From: Dunaliella salina
Taxonomy: Eukaryota > Chlorophyta > Chlorophyceae > Chlamydomonadales > Dunaliellaceae
Reading direction: 5' to 3'
Assembly (NCBI GenBank): GCA_002284615.2
Contig: MU069537.1
Span: forward strand, 370,444-381,266
DNA length: 10,823 nucleotides
In this document: positions 7,733-10,823 of the stretch, piece after piece
How the letters are laid out: every line of letters begins with the position of its first letter
Position numbering within the stretch: position 1 is the first letter of the stretch
The notes under the pieces: generated by a model
Seen by the model: the letters and a program-made list of their open reading frames with translations, nothing else
Told to the model about the DNA's origin: nothing
Database searches by the model: none
Position numbers and translations under genes: made by a program

Positions 7733-8403
7733 CACTCAGCATCTGTGGTGAAGCAATAAGCAAAGGAGACTTTGGATCTGACATCGTCTCTATAGATGCA
7801 TGTCATACAGAGGGGCCACGCTCCCTGGATATGGAAATTTCAAATTCCACATTGGCTGTTTCCATCCAGACAACCACCACACACACAGCTCAGTCGCCCT
7901 GATGGCATTATAGTTTCACCTCTTGTTGGGAGATACTCCACACATCACCCGCAGGATATGAATCCCAGAGACAGAGATATCCACTTCGTTGAGCTCAAAT
8001 TTTGTTCTGACACCAAACCCGAACAAACTCTCCACACTGCGCAAAATCAGCACAAACACACCATTGAAAGCTTACGCACAAAATCTCTTCGGGGCACACA
8101 CTGCAATAACAGAGTCACACTACATACCATACTAATTGGAGTTGCTGGACCTATTTTCAATCCCTACACTATTGCTCCCTTCTGCAAACTTGGCCTAACC
8201 AAAGACAAAGCTTACAAGACTGCTAGTTAACTCCACTATCACGCTGTAAAGTCCCTAACAAAAATCCACAACACCAAAAATGCCATCCAACTCAGTAACA
8301 TATGCAATGGGCGTTTGGGGGAGGGGGCTACAGGGAGGCCTGCAAACAGGACAGCGAGGCGCGCAGCCGGACGGATGGCTGACGATATGCCGGACCTTCA
8401 TTA
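7732..8403 (+). pseudogene. C-terminal PD-(D/E)xK nuclease-like domain of the element protein
   Basis: Coding resumes right after the LINE in the frame of 7732 (ALSICGEAISKGDFGSDIVSIDACH), then changes frame between about 7805 and 7850 to IPHWLFP...LSRPDGIIVSP. The spacing of RPD (D codon at 7901-7903) and VELKF (E at 7991-7993, K at 7997-7999) fits a PD-(D/E)xK nuclease core, the fold of restriction-like endonucleases that cut target DNA in R2- and CRE-type retrotransposons. Downstream, NNRVTLHTILIGVAGPIFNPY looks like a core beta strand and helix. An in-frame TAA at 8228-8230 falls inside a conserved-looking helix (KTAS, stop, LHYHAVKSLTKIHNT); the frame then stays open to TAG at 8401-8403. 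The nuclease reading rests on motif spacing and context only. Confidence 0.6.
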
Positions 8404-9090
8404 GCTGGGCTGCTCATAGCTAGCTTTCTTTGGTGGGGCTCACTGTTAGTGCCAGTGCTAACTGTTGGGTCTTTCCTAATGCATGCTGGCAAGTGCCAGC
8501 GTAGACTTTTACTTTTACCGATCGTTTTAATTAGCTCAGTGCCAGCCCTTCTGATTCTTCAATTAGGTGGATCTCTATTCTTGAGGAGCATACAATTATG
8601 AGACTTTAGGTTGTTTTTTTTTTCAGAGAGAGGAGAGAGCCCAGACTGTGAAAGGCTGTTGAAACTTGGTATTGAACATGCTTGTAGCTTAGGCCTCCAC
8701 TTGCCCATTCCACTATGAGCATTAATCTTGAGCCCCCCAACAAACATTCATGCATGCACCTGCTCAAAGCAATTGAGCAAAAGAAATTGTGCGCATCTAG
8801 GCGTCAAAACTTCATAAAATCCAATGCCAGTTAAGAGCAATCATGAATCGCAGGTCCGATCAGCACACACGTATCACACAAGCACGCATGTCCGAGCAAG
8901 AAACACTTGCACAAAATTGCAGAAGAAAAAAATTAAGAGACTCGAAAGACGCTCCAAGGTTTGAGCTGTAACCTATCCATTCCAGCGGAGATCCCTCCAA
9001 ACTAAATTAAATGAGATGTCAATTGAATCCTGAAGGAATAGCCAGACAGTGAGTCAGAGCGGACGCTCTATTTGGATCAGCTTCCGGGCC
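8404..9090. other. Non-coding stretch
   Basis: No gene is recognised. It includes a T-run followed by GA repeats (about 8614-8640) and three GTGCCAG(T/C) strings between 8451 and 8544. It separates the element remnant from the 3' end of a minus-strand gene, so part of it may be that gene's 3' untranslated region. No clear polyadenylation signal (AATAAA or the green-algal TGTAA) was seen on the minus strand. Confidence 0.5.
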
Positions 9091-9286
9091 TCAAAAGCTA
9101 GCACAGTAACTCTTAAGCGTGCGGACCATGAGGTCTATGCCTTCAAGGCGGAGCATGTGTCGTGAGCCAGTCGGTCCTGGCCCACTAGTAGCGGCAGGTG
9201 TTCCAGCCAGCTGTTCTGGGCCACCCCCTGCCAAGTCCGACACCTTGCCCAGGAGCTCCTCAGCGTGCAGGCACGTCTCTTGCAAC
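9091..9286 (-). CDS. Candidate terminal exon of a minus-strand gene, unknown function
   Basis: Read on the minus strand, a 3' splice site GTGCAG|G with a T/C-rich run upstream (TTCATCTTCATCTTTT) precedes 64 codons ending at a TGA (9091-9093). The peptide begins LQETCLHAEELLGKVSDLAGG, has a Gly/Pro/Thr-rich middle (about residues 21-42) and ends GIDLMVRTLKSYCASF. Both ends look like amphipathic helices. The exon is GC-rich with mostly G/C third positions, unlike the surrounding sequence. The first base completes a codon begun in the previous exon (phase 2), matching the candidate exon at 10541-10789. I do not recognise the family. Confidence 0.5.
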
Positions 9287-9360
9287 CTGCACAGATTTGG
9301 TGCACAAAAGATGAAGATGAACACTGATCTTGATCGTCTTGTAAAGTTTCTCTTGCAAGT

Positions 9361-9391
9361 TTTCCCCCTTCTTTCTCTCTTTGTTTCTCTG

Positions 9392-9424
<33 letters not shown>

Positions 9425-9440
9425 GTCCGTCTGTCCGTCT

Positions 9441-9503
<63 letters not shown>
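9361..9503. repeat. Pyrimidine tract followed by (TCTG)n microsatellite
   Basis: Positions 9361-9440 are an imperfect TTTC/TTTG/TCCG tract. Positions 9441-9503 are an uninterrupted run of TCTG, 63 bases or nearly 16 units. In the minus-strand gene model it lies inside the intron, not far upstream of the 3' splice site, where it reads CAGA. Confidence 0.95.
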
Positions 9504-9739
9504 TTCCACTCCATACGAGCAGGCCAAAGATGGATGCTCAAAATGCATCAGGCATGAATTGCCAACCTTTCTAGTACATCTAAGAGGAGTGCATGCGCTC
9601 AGCTCTTTGTGCTCCGACATCCACTTAAGACATCCATTGAAGACATCCAGCCTAACAGAGCAGCAGGATCAGAGTGCACAACTGGCAGCATTGCAATGGA
9701 TCTGCTGCTGCTTTTGCGGCAGTGCATGTCTGACAACAC

Positions 9740-10290
9740 CCCTTGCCAATGCGCCACAGGCACATGCACACTATGCAAATACGCCCCTGGCGAGTGCAAC
9801 TTCTGCATGCCTTGCAATTGGCAAATGCGCCTGTTGCAAATGTGCCTGTTGCAAATGTGCCTCTTGCAAATGCGCCCCTTGCAAACGAGCCTCTAGCAAT
9901 GTGCCTCTTTGCAGTGCGTGTTTGCGAAGGCGCCTCTTGCAATGCGCCTCTTGCAGAGTGCGTTCGCAAATGCGCCCCTTGAAGTGCGCCTCTTGCGAAC
10001 GCGCCCCTTGCAAACATGCCCCATGCAATTCAGCCTCTTGCAAATGCGCCCCTCGCAAAAGTGTGTCTTGTAAATGCACCTCTTGCAATGCGCCGCTTGC
10101 AAGTGCGCGTTTTGACAGCTCTTTGCAAACGCGCCTCTTGCAATGCATGCCTTGCAAATGCGCCTCTTGCAGCGTCCCTCTTGCAAATGCAACTCTTGCA
10201 AATGCGCATTTTGCAAATGCACCTCTTGCATCGTGCCCCTGGCAGGGTGCCAAAACCCAAGTGCATATCTGACACCTGTTGTAAATGCAC
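9740..10290. repeat. Degenerate 15-bp minisatellite, core TTGCAAATGCGCC
   Basis: About 35 units of roughly 15 bp occur in tandem, built on CTCTTGCAAATGCGC with scattered changes and some units one to three bases short. Well-preserved runs lie near 9818-9890 and 10140-10230. Since 15 is divisible by three and the unit has no stop in most frames, long frames open on both strands: a Cys/Lys-rich plus frame (KCASC type, 9559-10272), a plus frame reading ANAPL, and a minus frame reading AHLQE that resembles pentapeptide repeats. Indels break each of them in turn, so the array is most simply a non-coding minisatellite. Confidence 0.85.
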
Positions 10291-10540
10291 CTCGCCTCTT
10301 TCTCCCAGATGCCGCTTGAAAATTGGCAGACCTGCGCCCCCCCCCTGGACGGGAGCACCTACACACTCCCAAGAACCGCCCAAGCGACTTGCTCCAGCTA
10401 CTCAGTCACAAACTGCGCGATACAAAGAAGGTGCACAATCAAGCCTCAAACCCTCATCTTCACCAGCACCATGGGCGGCACAAAAAGCTCACGCCCTCAT
10501 CTTCATCTGCCTCATATCGTAAGCGCGACACGCTACTGAC

Positions 10541-10789
10541 CTGGACACAAAGTACGCCAGGTCCGCGGAGCTGCCCAGCGCAGCCGCGTCTGCTGACAGC
10601 GGCCCCGCCCCAACTTCGCCCTGCTGCTGCCCACCCCCTGTAGCGCTGAGGCTTGCAGCTGCTGCGTCCATGAGCATTTCTTCTGAGCCTCCCAACGAGG
10701 GCTGGAAGGCACCTTGTGCCATGCCACCACCACCACCTGCTGCTGCTGATGCTGCTCCAGGGGCTGAGGCCAGGGGGCGCGGGAGGTAC
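10541..10789 (-). CDS. Candidate internal exon of the minus-strand gene, unknown function
   Basis: On the minus strand a CA-rich run ending CACACAG precedes this block and AG|GTCAGT follows it. The exon is 249 bp, enters and leaves in phase 2, and has no stop in the frame used (YLPRPLASAPG, a Gly run, MAQGAFQPSLGG, then SSADLAYFVS). It is Ala/Gly/Gln-rich and low in complexity, except near its end. The split AG of its last codon joins the G that opens the 9286 exon to give Arg, and the joined stretch around the junction reads as one helix (LAYFVS-R-LQETC). The CA repeat is a poor pyrimidine tract, so the 3' splice site is the weaker border. An alternative is that the ATG at 10722 is a real start. 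Confidence 0.4.
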
Positions 10790-10823
10790 CTGTGTGCGTG
10801 TGCGTGTGTGTGCGCGTGTGTGT
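10787..10823. repeat. TG/CG dinucleotide microsatellite at the window edge
   Basis: From about 10791 to the end, the sequence is an imperfect TG run with scattered GC pairs. It is cut by the window edge and would lie in an upstream intron of the minus-strand gene model. Confidence 0.9.

Larger units (their letters stand above)
3429..8403 (+). mobile_element. Decayed element encoding RNase H, zinc motif and PD-(D/E)xK nuclease; carries two insertions
   Basis: One plus-strand coding unit can be followed through several frames: N-terminal region (3429-4616), a linker resuming near 5172-5342, RNase H and zinc motif (5312-6344), and a C-terminal nuclease-like domain (7732-8403). It is interrupted by repeat B (4614-5141) and by a minus-strand LINE (6345-7721). 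Further damage: a stop at 3951, frame changes near 3940-4060, a stop at 4122, a stop at 5340, a frame change by about 5430, another near 7805-7850, and a stop at 8228. The order matches, from memory, an RNase H-containing family in green-algal genomes. No reverse transcriptase is seen in this reading path. The outer ends, tail and target duplication of the host element were not found; 3429 and 8403 are limits of recognisable coding sequence only. Confidence 0.7.
9287..10540 (-). other. Candidate intron of the minus-strand gene, holding the minisatellite
   Basis: On the minus strand the interval starts with AG|GTCAGT (a good 5' splice site) at 10540 and ends with GTGCAG at 9287. It is 1254 bp long and carries a 15-bp minisatellite and a (TCTG)n microsatellite. 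Open frames inside it on both strands come from repeats whose unit length keeps all frames open or from the TCTG run, and are not proposed as genes. Confidence 0.5.

Noticed and set aside
7594..7806. 70-residue minus-strand frame taken as one LINE peptide
   Set aside because: Only the part up to 7721 is LINE; 7722-7806 is antisense of the host nuclease segment.
8444..8470. Stem-loop GTTAG...CTAAC as a terminator or element end
   Set aside because: Arms of five bases only; no link to a gene end.
9135..9620. Minus-strand frames rich in RQTD repeats
   Set aside because: Direct translation of the (TCTG)n microsatellite.
9559..10272. Plus-strand 237-residue Cys-rich protein (KCASC repeats)
   Set aside because: Same minisatellite, opposite strand; no domain outside the repeat and no start or splice support.
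9740..10290. CRISPR array
   Set aside because: The unit is 15 bp with no unique spacers and the context is eukaryotic.
9771..10358. Minus-strand 195-residue pentapeptide-repeat-like protein (AHLQE type)
   Set aside because: It lies wholly in a 15-bp minisatellite whose frames are all open; the pentapeptide reading switches frame several times, and the region fits an intron better.

Overview
The window looks like nuclear DNA from a eukaryote whose intergenic space is full of retroelements. The evidence is decayed non-LTR (LINE-type) coding sequence on both strands, dispersed repeats, microsatellites and a minisatellite, plus a plausible spliced gene with GT-AG borders. No bacterial gene organisation is visible. 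From memory only, the retroelement proteins resemble families I associate with green algae, possibly prasinophytes such as Cymbomonas. That assignment is tentative and no search was run. Two N bases (189 and 205) show a draft assembly.

Layout. Positions 1-860 hold short AT-rich duplications, about three diverged copies of a 160-bp tandem unit and a 49-bp direct duplication. Positions 860-3428 are non-coding: a 19-bp C-tract duplication, a dispersed repeat copy (A, 1252-1790, minus strand) and two G-tract clusters. Positions 3429-8403 hold one long, broken plus-strand element gene: an N-terminal region with a possible decayed methyltransferase-like domain, an RNase H domain with all catalytic residues, a CCHC zinc motif and a PD-(D/E)xK nuclease-like domain. 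It carries in-frame stops, several frameshifts and two insertions. The first insertion is a second copy (B, 4614-5141) of the dispersed repeat, inverted relative to A. The second is a 1377-bp, 5'-truncated LINE on the minus strand (6345-7721), flanked by a perfect 11-bp target-site duplication that falls in the middle of the host reading frame.

Positions 8404-9090 show no gene. From 9091 to 10789 the minus strand has two candidate exons of an ordinary cellular gene of unknown function. Splice sites and phase match, and the intervening 1254-bp intron contains a (TCTG)n microsatellite and a striking degenerate 15-bp minisatellite built on a TTGCAAATGCGCC core. A TG/CG repeat at the right edge would lie in the preceding intron.

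The retroelement layers give a relative history: the RNase H/nuclease element came first, and the truncated LINE landed in it later. Repeat B also sits inside the element, so it probably inserted after it too, but no target-site duplication was found for B. The most unusual point is the architecture of the host element: RNase H, zinc motif and PD-ExK nuclease in one gene, with no reverse transcriptase seen in its own reading frame.
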